From Candidatus Methanoperedens nitratireducens (GTDB taxonomy: Archaea > Halobacteriota > Methanosarcinia > Methanosarcinales > Methanoperedenaceae), in the NCBI RefSeq assembly GCF_000685155.1, contig NZ_JMIY01000002.1, positions 57,618-121,617 on the forward strand: DNA of 64,000 nucleotides, given 5' to 3'. This document shows positions 55,827-64,000 of this stretch, piece after piece (position 1 is the stretch's first letter; each line of letters begins with the position of its first letter). The notes below the pieces were generated by a model that worked only from the letters and a program-made list of their open reading frames with translations, ran no database searches and was not told where the DNA came from. Made by a program: the position numbers and the translations under genes.

Positions 55827-56191
55827 ATTAATAGCTCTTTGAGCTTTTTTGCTGCTTTCTCAAGCTCTATAAGGACCAGTCCAAGTCCGGTATCCGAATC
55901 TACAGTAACAACGAGCAGTGCTCTGGGTCCTGCACCAACTGCAACTAATCGTCCCTGTCCAGATTCTACAATAACCCGGTGAGGTATACCCTTTCCAAGC
56001 TCTACAGTAGCGGTCTCGGCTGCTCCGAGCATAGTTGCTGACATAGCAGCAAAGGATTCAGCAAATTGCCAGTTCTGCACAATAGCACGAATAAGCAATC
56101 CATCACGACTTACAGCAGCGCATGCCTCTACCCCACCAACATTCTTCATATCAGTCAGTATTTTATCTATCATATCAATAGTGTCTGGCAT
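55823..56191 (-). CDS. Roadblock/LC7-domain protein
   Basis: The 122-residue protein has the roadblock fold: EACAAVSRDGLLIRAIV, AAMSATMLGAAETATVELGKG, and HRVIVESGQGRLVAVGAGPRALLVVTVD. Such proteins act as regulators or GAPs of small GTPases, as MglB does for MglA. The start overlaps the stop of the GTPase-fusion gene just upstream by one base, so the two are co-expressed partners. Confidence 0.9.
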   Translation of the reverse strand: MPDTIDMIDKILTDMKNVGGVEACAAVSRDGLLIRAIVQNWQFAESFAAMSATMLGAAETATVELGKGIPHRVIVESGQGRLVAVGAGPRALLVVTVDSDTGLGLVLIELEKAAKKLKELLI

Positions 56192-57360
56192 TATATCCCC
56201 CCTGTGACACTATCTATCAATACCTCAAATGCCTCGTAGACACCGATCTTATCCTTTGCTACTGCAGGGATGATAGGAACATCTTCAGGAAGGTCAAATT
56301 GTTCTCTTACTTCTTCAGGAGTTAAAGCCCCGTCCAGATCCTGCTTATTAGCTATAATAACATACGGCAATCCATAGGACATAGTAATCTTAAGCATCTG
56401 TTTTGCTCTGGTAAAATCTGACGGGTTTGTGGAATCTATAACCAGAAAAACGCCCATTGATTCACCACTTAATAATCTTATGATAGGATCAAACCGCTCC
56501 TGGCCAGGTGTGCCAAAAATATCCGCACTAAAACCTTTGTAATCCACATGACCATGGTCGAGTGCTATTGTTGTTCCAAGCCGATCAACCGATATAGCTC
56601 TGGTCGAGAGTGCATGCACAAATGTGGATTTTCCTGAATCAAACGGCCCTGTAACAAGTATCTTTGGTATGTATAACTTTATTCCACCCGGTCTAAGTAC
56701 CCTGAAAAGCATGGATCTTTTTATTTCTTTTGTCCAGTCCGATTTAAGTATCTCGAAATACTGCCCGAATATGACCCGCTCCACTATCCCGCCAATAGAT
56801 ATGACAGCATTGAATAATTCACCTTTCATTAAGTCCAATGTCTCCTGAGAGTATGGCCATGCCGTAAAATTATATACCATAACATGATCATAAAGCATTG
56901 CCATTTTATTCCATATCCTGACCGCTTCGATAACTTTCCTCTCGCCGCATAGATCCATTATGGTAGAGAGAGAACCGAATACAATGGTGCTTGGAGGTAG
57001 CTGTTTTATTATATCTACTATTATCCTGCTAAACTCTTCAATATTATCCGGGTTTGAGACAATGTACTTCTCTTTGGAGGGAGCACCGATTAATGGATTG
57101 TAGGCATCAACAGAGATGAATTTATTATTAAATTGATTGATATCCCAGCCAAACTCCTTGAACTGACCTCTCGTAATATCCGGTATAGTGCTCGATGCCA
57201 CGAGAACACAGTTTCCTCCATCTTTTAGAGCACTATAGATTGTTTGCATCCCAAAAACCTCCCCTTCCACACCTGGCTGCATATAATAGACAAGACTTTT
57301 GCCTTTAGGTATTCCACCATCAAGGAATTCATCCAGCTTTGGGATACCGGTCTTGATCAT
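56191..57360 (-). CDS. RecA/KaiC-like domain fused to a Ras-like small GTPase
   Basis: The 389-residue protein has an N-terminal KaiC/RecA-like domain (about 1-220, GIPKLDEFLDGGIPKGKSLVYYMQPG) whose Walker A lacks the GK[ST] triad, and a C-terminal Ras-like GTPase (about 225-389) with TGPFDSGKST (G1), DIFGTPGQERF (G3) and NKQDLDG (G4) intact. This fusion is unusual. It lies directly after a stand-alone KaiC-like gene and before roadblock, so the operon looks like a GTP-regulated signalling switch. Confidence 0.88.
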   Translation of the reverse strand: MIKTGIPKLDEFLDGGIPKGKSLVYYMQPGVEGEVFGMQTIYSALKDGGNCVLVASSTIPDITRGQFKEFGWDINQFNNKFISVDAYNPLIGAPSKEKYIVSNPDNIEEFSRIIVDIIKQLPPSTIVFGSLSTIMDLCGERKVIEAVRIWNKMAMLYDHVMVYNFTAWPYSQETLDLMKGELFNAVISIGGIVERVIFGQYFEILKSDWTKEIKRSMLFRVLRPGGIKLYIPKILVTGPFDSGKSTFVHALSTRAISVDRLGTTIALDHGHVDYKGFSADIFGTPGQERFDPIIRLLSGESMGVFLVIDSTNPSDFTRAKQMLKITMSYGLPYVIIANKQDLDGALTPEEVREQFDLPEDVPIIPAVAKDKIGVYEAFEVLIDSVTGGI

Positions 57361-57361
57361 A

Positions 57362-58063
57362 TTATTTTCTCCCTACTATCCTTACATTAGCTCCTTCGAT
57401 CTCATACTCAAACCATGGAGTGGGCTTTGTAGAGAGCCCTACTATTCTTATGAAGTTCTTATCATCCTCGGATTTTATCTCTATCACGCCGTCAAGTAGC
57501 TGTTTTAAGGTCGCAATAGCCTGCTCATCATGCATACCGCTCTCTATAACATATATTCCCATAGCCCCCATTGCCTTGATACGTCCTGTAAAAACATGAA
57601 GAAACCTGAAAACTGTTTGTATGTTTGAATACATCAATATTGTAGAAAGCGAATTTATATGAAGCTGAACTTTTCGTATATTCTTTTTCATGAAGTATTC
57701 TTCAAGGAACTGGCTGATTTTCACTCCTATCCCGGTTAGATCAACAGGACTACTTGCTATTTTAATGTTTTCACTCTCAACAACTGTACCGACAAACGTT
57801 TTTGTAACACAATCAACCATTCCAACTCTTGATAACGGCATATCTAATTCGTGCTCTTTGAACCATTCTAAAATATGAGTTGCCGATTCACGGGTTGTTA
57901 CCGTTATTATTGCATTATCATTCTTAACACCTTGGTACATTATATAATACAGGATAACCTCTTTTCCGCTCATAGGAGGGCCGATTAGCATGATATTCGA
58001 GCCCTTCTTTATACCCCCGATCGCGTTATCCAGTTCCTTTATACCAAGTATATAGTCACTCAT
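57362..58063 (-). CDS. KaiC/RadA-like ATPase-related protein
   Basis: The 233-residue protein has a RecA-type core beginning ILGIKELDNAIGGIKKGSNIMLIGPPMSGKEV. The P-loop reads GKE in place of GK[ST], so nucleotide hydrolysis may be lost or altered. The length and strand pattern (FIRIVGLSTKPTPWFEYEI at the end) match KaiC-like single-domain proteins of archaea. It is the first gene of the operon; the GTPase fusion begins one base after its stop. Confidence 0.85.
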   Translation of the reverse strand: MSDYILGIKELDNAIGGIKKGSNIMLIGPPMSGKEVILYYIMYQGVKNDNAIITVTTRESATHILEWFKEHELDMPLSRVGMVDCVTKTFVGTVVESENIKIASSPVDLTGIGVKISQFLEEYFMKKNIRKVQLHINSLSTILMYSNIQTVFRFLHVFTGRIKAMGAMGIYVIESGMHDEQAIATLKQLLDGVIEIKSEDDKNFIRIVGLSTKPTPWFEYEIEGANVRIVGRK

Positions 58064-58193
58064 TGTTTCGCCTTTGTGCTGATTATACTATTTAAATTTT
58101 AGTATATCTAATTACCTATGGGGCATATAAAAACGCTGGTAGAACAATATGACCGGGAAATCTTGAATAAACTTAATTCCAGACATCGAAATT

Positions 58194-58598
58194 TTATATA
58201 TCCCTATATAAATAAAACCTTGCCGCTCTGTAGTTCAACAATGTATAATTCTTATACACCTTCTTAAAATCTGCCTTTTCATTCCCAAAAGGCCTGATCA
58301 GCAAATCAGCCCCGACCTGTTTTGCTACCTTTGCTATTGCTTCCTGAATGTCTGTTGGCGGTCTTATTGAGTATATAAGGGCGGCGTTTTTATATATATT
58401 CATATCAGGATCGAATATATCATCCCTGCAGAACCTGATATCTGCATATTTCTGTTCGTTGATGTCGGTCACAACAACATCCATACTATCTTTTAATAAA
58501 AGTGCGACCTGCGGTCTGCTACCCACCCCGACTTCCACTACCTTATTTCTGTAATTCCTCAGAATATACTCTGCCAGGTCCTGGTAATCTGAAATCAT
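58194..58598 (-). CDS. UPF0146 protein
   Basis: The 134-residue protein matches archaeal UPF0146, a small Rossmann-like fold: KVVEVGVGSRPQVALLLKD, VVVTDINEQKYADIRFCRDDIFDPD and ALIYSIRPPTDIQEAI. It resembles a reduced methyltransferase fold; no activity is known. Confidence 0.9.
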   Translation of the reverse strand: MISDYQDLAEYILRNYRNKVVEVGVGSRPQVALLLKDSMDVVVTDINEQKYADIRFCRDDIFDPDMNIYKNAALIYSIRPPTDIQEAIAKVAKQVGADLLIRPFGNEKADFKKVYKNYTLLNYRAARFYLYRDI

Positions 58599-58698
58599 TG
58601 AATAAACACTATTATTAATCTTTATGAAACTATCGGATAGTATGCTATTTCGTTGATCTTAGATAAATTTAAAATAGGTATACATAGTATGTAGCCAT

Positions 58699-59778
58699 AT
58701 GGGCTTAAGTAGTGTATATAAACCTTTAGATATAAACAACATCAGCCTGCCTAACCGTGTTGTTTTCCCTGCTTTCCAGGCAAACTTTGCAACATCAGAT
58801 GGATTTGTTACTGAACGATTGCTGCGTATGTATGGAAAAATCGCAGAAGGAGGTTGCGGTTTAATAATAGCAGGGTGCATGGCGGTCTCGGATGATGGAG
58901 TCCCGAATACAAATACTCTAAGAATAAACCATGATAAGCATATAGCTCCGCTAAAAGAGCTCTTTGCCGTCATCAAGAAAAATGGCGCAGTGCCGGCTGC
59001 CCAGCTGATACATGCAGGGCGGCAGACCTTATCTGTAATGACCGGCCATCAGCTTGTTGCACCATCGGCGATACCCTGTCCTGTCATGAAGGAGACACCT
59101 GTTGAACTTGATGAGCAGGGGATAAAAAGGATCCAGGACGATTTTGCTGATGCTGCACTGAGAGCAAAGAGGGCAGGAGCAGAATTAATTGAACTTCACG
59201 GCGCCTTTGGCTACCTGATCGGCGGATTCCTCTCACCATACTCAAATAAACGCACAGATAAATACGGCACGGATAGATCACTGTTTTTTACACAGATCAT
59301 TGAAGCGGTCAAAAGTAAAATCGGGGATACGCCGATATCATGCCGTATCAGTGCTGATGAATTCGTTGATGGTGGCCTTGTGCTGAATGATACAAAAAAG
59401 ATCGCCACCAGGCTTGTAGATGCCGGGGCCGATGTTATAAGTGTAGCTGCAGGGACGTATGCAAGTATGAATCATATGTCTCCCACAATCAACATGGGCG
59501 AAGGTATCCATGCGAACCTTGCCAGAGGTATCAAGGATGCTGTGGACGTACCTGTTATATGCTCTGATAATATACGAAATCTGGAGTTTGCAGACTCTAT
59601 TATTTCAGAAAATAAAGCCGATCTTGTTGCAATATGCAGATCACAGGTAGCTGACCCGTTCTTTGTTAAAAAATCCCTGAATAAACAGCAGATCACTGAA
59701 TGTACCGATTGCATGACCTGCCTGTACTTTTTAAGGGGCGCAAAAGCTGCATCATGCCCTCAGAACCCGCAACTTTAA
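58699..59778 (+). CDS. Old Yellow Enzyme-family FMN oxidoreductase
   Basis: The 359-residue protein is an OYE-type barrel: [70 protein letters not shown]. It ends in a short cysteine stretch ([14 protein letters not shown]) of the kind that binds a 4Fe-4S cluster in dienoyl-CoA reductase relatives, without the extra flavin domains. It reduces an unsaturated carbonyl; substrate unknown. purD starts 11 bases after its stop. Confidence 0.9.
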   Translation: MGLSSVYKPLDINNISLPNRVVFPAFQANFATSDGFVTERLLRMYGKIAEGGCGLIIAGCMAVSDDGVPNTNTLRINHDKHIAPLKELFAVIKKNGAVPAAQLIHAGRQTLSVMTGHQLVAPSAIPCPVMKETPVELDEQGIKRIQDDFADAALRAKRAGAELIELHGAFGYLIGGFLSPYSNKRTDKYGTDRSLFFTQIIEAVKSKIGDTPISCRISADEFVDGGLVLNDTKKIATRLVDAGADVISVAAGTYASMNHMSPTINMGEGIHANLARGIKDAVDVPVICSDNIRNLEFADSIISENKADLVAICRSQVADPFFVKKSLNKQQITECTDCMTCLYFLRGAKAASCPQNPQL

Positions 59779-59789
59779 AGGTTGAGAGC

Positions 59790-61112
59790 ATGAGAGTACT
59801 TTTAATCGGAGGCGGAGGGCGGGAGCATGCCATTGCAGAGGCTATCGCCCGAAGTAAGAAAAATCCGCAGCTTTTTGCAGCCATGAGCAAGAAAAACCCT
59901 GGTATTGCTCGCCTGTGCAGGGATTTTCTGCTCGTAAAGGAGACAGACCCTGCAATCGTTGATTATGCCCTTGTGAACAAAATCGAGCTTGCGGTTATAG
60001 GCCCGGAAGCTCCTCTTGCTGCAGGTATTCCTGATTCCCTCTGGAATGCTGGAATCCCGGTCGTCGGGCCGCGCAGACCTGCAGCGCAGATTGAATTTGA
60101 TAAAGCGTGGGCGCGCAATTTCATGAAGAAATACAATATTGCAGGCTGCCCTGAGTTCAGGGTGTTCAGGAAAGGTGAGACGGGTACTGATGAGTTTATT
60201 GATGAACTCGGGGATGTTGTTATCAAACCCGCTGGTTTAACAGGTGGAAAAGGCGTACGTGTGATGGGTGATCATTTCGATATAGATGGAGCCAGGGCCT
60301 ATGCCAGAGAAGTCCTGAAGAACGATGGCCTTGTTATTGAGAAGCGGCTAATTGGTGAGGAATTCACAGTCCAGGCATTTGTTGATGGCAGAACCCTTGC
60401 ATTTGCCCCTGCTGTTCAGGATCATAAAAGAGCATATGAAGGTGATAAAGGGCCAAATACAGGCGGGATGGGATCCTACAGCGATTCAAAAGATATACTG
60501 CCTTTTATGATAGAATCTGATTATACTGATGCAAAAAAGATAATGGAAGATACAGTCCATGCCATCTGGAAAGAGACCGGTGTTCCATACCAGGGCATAC
60601 TGTACGGCCAGTTCATGGCAACTGAGAAAGGTATCTCTGTCATTGAGTTCAATGCACGCTTTGGAGACCCTGAGGCCATGAATACTCTTCCTCTTCTTGA
60701 TAATGATTTTCTTGATGTATGCACAGGCATTGTGAAAGGGACGCTTGATAGTATCAGGGTCATGTTTAAGAAGCAATCTACTGTGTGCAAATACGCAGTC
60801 CCTGAAGGCTACCCGGATAATCCGGTCAAGGATTCGGTCATAGAAACCACGGGTGTAAATAATGCGCTTCTTTTCTATTCCAGTGTATATGAAAAAGATA
60901 GTATAATATATACGACAGGTTCAAGGGCACTTGCAGTCCTGGGCATTGCAGGCACTATCAGGGAAGCTGAGAAAATAGCTCAGGCTGGTCTATCAGGTTT
61001 GAGGGGTAAGCTTTACAGCAGGCAGGATATAGGAACTGATGAACTCATCAATAAAAGAGTGCGACATATGGAGGATCTGAGAATTAAGGCCAGATACCAT
61101 AATATGCATTAA
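59790..61112 (+). CDS. purD: Phosphoribosylamine-glycine ligase
   Basis: PurD makes glycinamide ribonucleotide in purine synthesis. The 440-residue protein starts [29 protein letters not shown] and has the ATP-grasp parts [32 protein letters not shown] and [19 protein letters not shown] at 59790 is chosen; a frame to 59700 would overlap the preceding gene and has no family support. Its 3' end overlaps the sec61-beta gene on the other strand by 29 bases. Confidence 0.95.
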   Translation: MRVLLIGGGGREHAIAEAIARSKKNPQLFAAMSKKNPGIARLCRDFLLVKETDPAIVDYALVNKIELAVIGPEAPLAAGIPDSLWNAGIPVVGPRRPAAQIEFDKAWARNFMKKYNIAGCPEFRVFRKGETGTDEFIDELGDVVIKPAGLTGGKGVRVMGDHFDIDGARAYAREVLKNDGLVIEKRLIGEEFTVQAFVDGRTLAFAPAVQDHKRAYEGDKGPNTGGMGSYSDSKDILPFMIESDYTDAKKIMEDTVHAIWKETGVPYQGILYGQFMATEKGISVIEFNARFGDPEAMNTLPLLDNDFLDVCTGIVKGTLDSIRVMFKKQSTVCKYAVPEGYPDNPVKDSVIETTGVNNALLFYSSVYEKDSIIYTTGSRALAVLGIAGTIREAEKIAQAGLSGLRGKLYSRQDIGTDELINKRVRHMEDLRIKARYHNMH

Positions 61113-61254
61113 GTGCCAGAACAGCCAGTCCTATAACTATCGCCACTGAGAATACTGTTTTAGGATTTATTAGTACTGCAGTCTCTTCTGCATCGTAATA
61201 TCTCATTAAGCCGGCTGAGGACATCAGGCCGCTTCCTTCTTTCTTTTTTGCCAT
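61084..61254 (-). CDS. Sec61-beta preprotein translocase subunit
   Basis: The 56-residue frame begins [24 protein letters not shown] and ends in a membrane helix ([19 protein letters not shown]). The MSSAGLxRYYD motif and the C-terminal helix are those of the archaeal SecG/Sec61-beta subunit. It is convergent with purD, with a 29-base overlap. Confidence 0.9.
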   Translation of the reverse strand: MAKKKEGSGLMSSAGLMRYYDAEETAVLINPKTVFSVAIVIGLAVLALNAYYGIWP

Positions 61255-61697
61255 GATCACTACCTATGTTTTAATAGCATTTGAATCTATCGCGTTCTCA
61301 GAACTCCTCAGAGCTCTTATTCTTATAGCATTGGGGTCAAGGGGTAGAGAAAAACCGCTTGATTTACAAGGATTGCGCCCCTTAAGGACGCATCCACGTA
61401 TGCAAGCGCATCTGGCATACGTGTGCACGGTGTCAACTGACGTGACAGTTGTGGATACGCAATCGACTGGCGTGACAGTCGGCGGGATAAAGCGCCTACG
61501 GTACACTTCGTGAACGTACCCCTTGCGTTAGATATATATGTTCTCATGACAATCAATCTCCTTAGTATGCGTTACACTACAGGCTATAAAAGGTCCTGGA
61601 AATAATAATTTAGAGAAAACAACTGTGTAATTAAAATATTAAGTGTGGCATATATAATAGTTTACAGCAATGAAATAGATATAGTTATCTTCATTAT
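61255..61697. other. Gap with four tandem hairpin-forming repeats
   Basis: I see no gene in these 443 bases. Between 61395 and 61520 lie four inverted repeats, listed next. A TATA-like stretch near 61650-61660 could serve the secreted protein gene at 61698. Nothing else is nameable. Confidence 0.5.
61395..61520. repeat. Four consecutive inverted repeats, two with compensatory changes
   Basis: The repeats are cacgtatgc/gcatacgtg (61395-61423), caactg/cagttg (61434-61451), cgactg/cagtcg (61464-61481) and ggtac/gtacc (61500-61520). The second and third are copies of one 18-base pattern, CRACTGRCGTGACAGTYG, in which an A:T pair in one becomes G:C in the other. Such paired change is expected if the hairpin is a structure that matters, as RNA or DNA. 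Confidence 0.6.
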
Positions 61698-63419
61698 ATG
61701 AATGCGAGGAATAAGCGTCATGGATTAGCCAGAGGGGTTATAATGCTCCTGATTATATCAGGATCTATTAGCTCTGTTTATGCCTTCGAGACCTCTAAAC
61801 TTCAGTGGAGTGAAGGTATATCAGATACGCTCGAGCGAGGAGAGGTAATTTCATATAATGAATACTCAGTGAAAGTTGTAGCGTTTCCTCCACCCGTAGA
61901 ATCAGATAAATATATAGAAAGACCAAGTGAACCGGTTGAACCGTATGTGGGATTAAATATATCTAAAAATGGTAGTTTCATTAATACAACTGTCCTCAAA
62001 CTGGATGAATCATATATCTCGCCTGATGGTGAATTGAGGGTCACGGCAAAAGAACTACCATCCAGAAGTGCCACAGAATGGCTTTTTCAAAGTTATAATC
62101 CCTGGGCGACAATAGAACTCAATCCGAGGGGAATACCCGATCTTGAGCTATCAGTAGACACAGATAAAAGTAAATACGCACCTTCACAGGATCAAGAGAT
62201 TGTCGCAACCGTGAGCTTGGAGAATACTGGATCGGCTGATGCGTTTAATGTTGATATGGACATTAAGACCGAACTTCCAGTAAAGAGAGGTAGTCTAAAA
62301 TATCATTACGAGAAGATCGGAAAAGGTGAATCTATAACAGAAACTATTACATTCGCATTACCTCTTCTCACGGAAGAGAAGATCTATAGCATATCCGCAA
62401 ATACCAGCGGATATGATGCTCTGGATATAGCATATGCAGCACAGATCACACAGATCATCTCGACAGCAATCAATCCTGAGTGGAGCATGTCCCTGAGGAA
62501 GAGCACACATGATAAGATGTATCTAAAGGATTCAGTGATGGTCTCACTTTCCTTAAAAAACAATGGTAAATATGATATCAGGAGTGTGAGCATTAATGAT
62601 TTCCTTCCAGATGGTTTTAAACTCGTGAGTAATGTATCGCTGCAATGGGTAGTTAATATTTCTGCTGGTGGAGAATGGGACTATCGCTATCTGATAAAAC
62701 CACAGGAGCCGAACACTGAAGGCGTTTTATTTCCCCCTGCTACCGCACAGTTCAAAGTAAGGAACGAACTATACGGCATACGATCAAACCAGCCAAAAAT
62801 CGTAGTATATGGACCTAAGATTGTGCTCGATAAGCAGATAGATGTCCCTGATGTCAACCCGGGTGATACTGTGATTGTGACTGTAACTGCAGAGAACACC
62901 GGGAATACCCCTACAAAAGTCGTTATCAAGGATCAATTGCCCGAAGATGCGGCTTTGATCAGTGGCAGCACTGATTATGAGGAGTTTTTAGAAGCAAACA
63001 AGATAGCAAGTTTCAGCTATACTCTTAAGACAGGTTCTACATATCCAATTAAACTTCCACCTGCAACTGCCCAGTATTATGAACTTGGCACCAGAGGTGA
63101 AAAGATCAGCACTGAGAGTCAGGAACTTGAGATAGGGATTAAATCCCAGGATGAAACCAGTACAGACGTACCTGTCTCTAAAATTACAGCATTACCTGCA
63201 GAGCCTGCAACTCCTGTGCCCACCATCGATGATTCTGATGATACTGACAATTCAAATGCTACAGATGGGTTTGATGGATCTGGACCAGATGAACCCGAAT
63301 CAGTTAAGCCTTCAAATGAAATTGATACCTTTTTGAATTCTATACTGGGTTGCGATGATAATGGCATTGACCGCTATGGTTCTGCATATGATATCTGCGA
63401 CTTTTTAAGAGAGGATTAG
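61698..63419 (+). CDS. Secreted protein with DUF11/CARDB-like repeats
   Basis: The 573-residue protein has a signal peptide (about residues 12-29, ending SVYAFE). Beta-sandwich domains follow with DUF11-like turns ([58 protein letters not shown]). The Asp/Ser-rich tail (about 495-545) precedes an unusual C-terminus with two cysteines and no membrane helix. It is probably a cell surface or extracellular structural protein. Confidence 0.85.
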   Translation: MNARNKRHGLARGVIMLLIISGSISSVYAFETSKLQWSEGISDTLERGEVISYNEYSVKVVAFPPPVESDKYIERPSEPVEPYVGLNISKNGSFINTTVLKLDESYISPDGELRVTAKELPSRSATEWLFQSYNPWATIELNPRGIPDLELSVDTDKSKYAPSQDQEIVATVSLENTGSADAFNVDMDIKTELPVKRGSLKYHYEKIGKGESITETITFALPLLTEEKIYSISANTSGYDALDIAYAAQITQIISTAINPEWSMSLRKSTHDKMYLKDSVMVSLSLKNNGKYDIRSVSINDFLPDGFKLVSNVSLQWVVNISAGGEWDYRYLIKPQEPNTEGVLFPPATAQFKVRNELYGIRSNQPKIVVYGPKIVLDKQIDVPDVNPGDTVIVTVTAENTGNTPTKVVIKDQLPEDAALISGSTDYEEFLEANKIASFSYTLKTGSTYPIKLPPATAQYYELGTRGEKISTESQELEIGIKSQDETSTDVPVSKITALPAEPATPVPTIDDSDDTDNSNATDGFDGSGPDEPESVKPSNEIDTFLNSILGCDDNGIDRYGSAYDICDFLRED

Positions 63420-63534
63420 ATCCTCCTATCCGAAAAATCAATCAATAGTGTATTTCCGGACTCTGCACCGAATAAATACTTCCAAAATCTATATGAATAA
63501 TGGGGTTGTATGCGAAGAAAAATGGAGAAAGATC

Positions 63535-63735
63535 ATGGGAAATATCAGACCTAATTATATCAAATCATTAGCAAACCAGTTACTTGAAGAACGCGGCGAT
63601 GCTTTCAGCACCGATTTTGCACAGAACAAGGAGAATGTCACCAAATATACCAATATTGAGAGCAAAGTTATCAGAAACCGTGTAGCAGGATATATAGTAC
63701 GTGCCTTGAGAGTACAGGCTACAAGAAGAAAGTAG
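63535..63735 (+). CDS. rps17e: Ribosomal protein S17e
   Basis: The 66-residue protein reads [21 protein letters not shown], then [15 protein letters not shown] and [13 protein letters not shown], matching archaeal S17e in full. The ATG at 63535 follows GGAGAAAG; a longer frame from 63448 is not supported. In related archaea rps17e sits before dapA, as here. Confidence 0.95.
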   Translation: MGNIRPNYIKSLANQLLEERGDAFSTDFAQNKENVTKYTNIESKVIRNRVAGYIVRALRVQATRRK

Positions 63736-63741
63736 AGGTTT

Positions 63742-64000
63742 ATGTTTGAAGGTGTTCTGCCTGCTCTTATTACTCCGTTCACAAAGGAGAGTAAGGTAGA
63801 TAAAGAAGGTCTGCAACAGAATATCGGTTTTTTAATTGAAAATGGGGTATCTGGTATCGTTCCATGTGGGACAACCGGTGAAGCTGCAACACTTTCTATA
63901 GAGGAACATGAGAAGGTAATTGAAATAGCAGTTGAATGTTCTACTGTTCCTGTTGTAGCAGGTACGGGCTCCAATAACACAGCCGAAGCCATTGAGCTAA
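63742..64000 (+). CDS. dapA: 4-Hydroxy-tetrahydrodipicolinate synthase (partial)
   Basis: The first 86 codons are in the window: [20 protein letters not shown], then [19 protein letters not shown] with the phosphate-binding GTTGE motif, and [16 protein letters not shown]. This is DapA, the first committed lysine/diaminopimelate enzyme. The gene runs off the right edge. It begins 6 bases after the rps17e stop, so they form one operon. Confidence 0.94.
   Translation, partial: MFEGVLPALITPFTKESKVDKEGLQQNIGFLIENGVSGIVPCGTTGEAATLSIEEHEKVIEIAVECSTVPVVAGTGSNNTAEAIEL

Noticed and set aside
59700-59789. N-terminal extension of purD
   Set aside because: The frame overlaps the preceding gene and the PurD start [14 protein letters not shown] is at 59790.
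63448-63534. Extension of S17e
   Set aside because: Residues are not S17e-like and the ATG at 63535 has a good ribosome-binding site.

Overview
The window is archaeal. It carries the complete tetrahydromethanopterin S-methyltransferase operon (mtrEDCBAFGH), an McrC-type protein, AksA (coenzyme B pathway), archaeal-type GAPDH and fructose-1,6-bisphosphate aldolase/phosphatase, ribosomal S19e and S17e, PDCD5, Sec61-beta, an aconitase-X small subunit (archaeal mevalonate pathway) and several methanogen-type domains of unknown function (DUF1699, DUF2180, probable DUF2193). Multihaem c-type cytochromes, a membrane succinate dehydrogenase and archaeosortases point to a cytochrome-containing member of the Methanosarcinales. 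An anaerobic methanotroph (ANME-2, for example Methanoperedens-like) fits best, but nothing here proves the direction of the methane pathway.

Layout. 0-3.7 kb: GAPDH, a CooT-like small protein, a bactofilin-like protein, an HTH-ACT regulator and a HEXXH peptidase. 3.8-6.9 kb: sdhCDAB on the minus strand. 7.2-13.6 kb: mtrEDCBAFGH, then a Mer reading frame that has lost its whole catalytic core in frame, then a DUF2193-like gene. 13.6-20.2 kb: pyrG, an 11-haem and a 5-haem cytochrome, each with a C-terminal membrane or sorting tail, aconitase-X small subunit, and an archaeosortase/EpsI pair. 20.4-24.9 kb: aksA and a redox/stress run (rubrerythrin, AhpD-like, ferritin-like, McrC, two DUF2180, glutaredoxin, ferredoxin-thioredoxin reductase). 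25-36 kb: small regulators, a second archaeosortase locus with a DUF1616 protein, a BshC-like protein and a VanZ-like protein, two DUF362 proteins, FKBP, FBP aldolase/phosphatase and small membrane proteins.

36-52.2 kb is the most unusual part. A divergent ribbon-helix-helix regulator faces 14 close-packed plus-strand genes: Gfo/Idh/MocA dehydrogenase, cupin, phytoene-desaturase-like flavoprotein, a small hydrolase-like protein, an HdrD/GlpC-like Fe-S protein with a GlcD-like FAD oxidase, a 926-residue secreted dihaem protein built from three acetoacetate-decarboxylase-like repeats, two membrane proteins (one CPBP), a DUF362-ferredoxin, an aldehyde ferredoxin oxidoreductase, a UbiA prenyltransferase, a ferredoxin and a trans-prenyl diphosphate synthase. 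I read this as a candidate pathway for a prenylated, probably redox-active membrane molecule (a methanophenazine- or quinone-like compound is one possibility). The product is inferred, not shown.

52.3-64 kb: a truncated DUF1670 gene, an ABC exporter, a minus-strand operon that couples two KaiC/RecA-like proteins, one fused to a Ras-like GTPase, and a roadblock protein to YhbY, S19e and PDCD5; then UPF0146, an Old Yellow Enzyme relative, purD, sec61-beta, a secreted repeat protein, rps17e and the start of dapA. I found no tRNA, rRNA, CRISPR array or intact insertion sequence.
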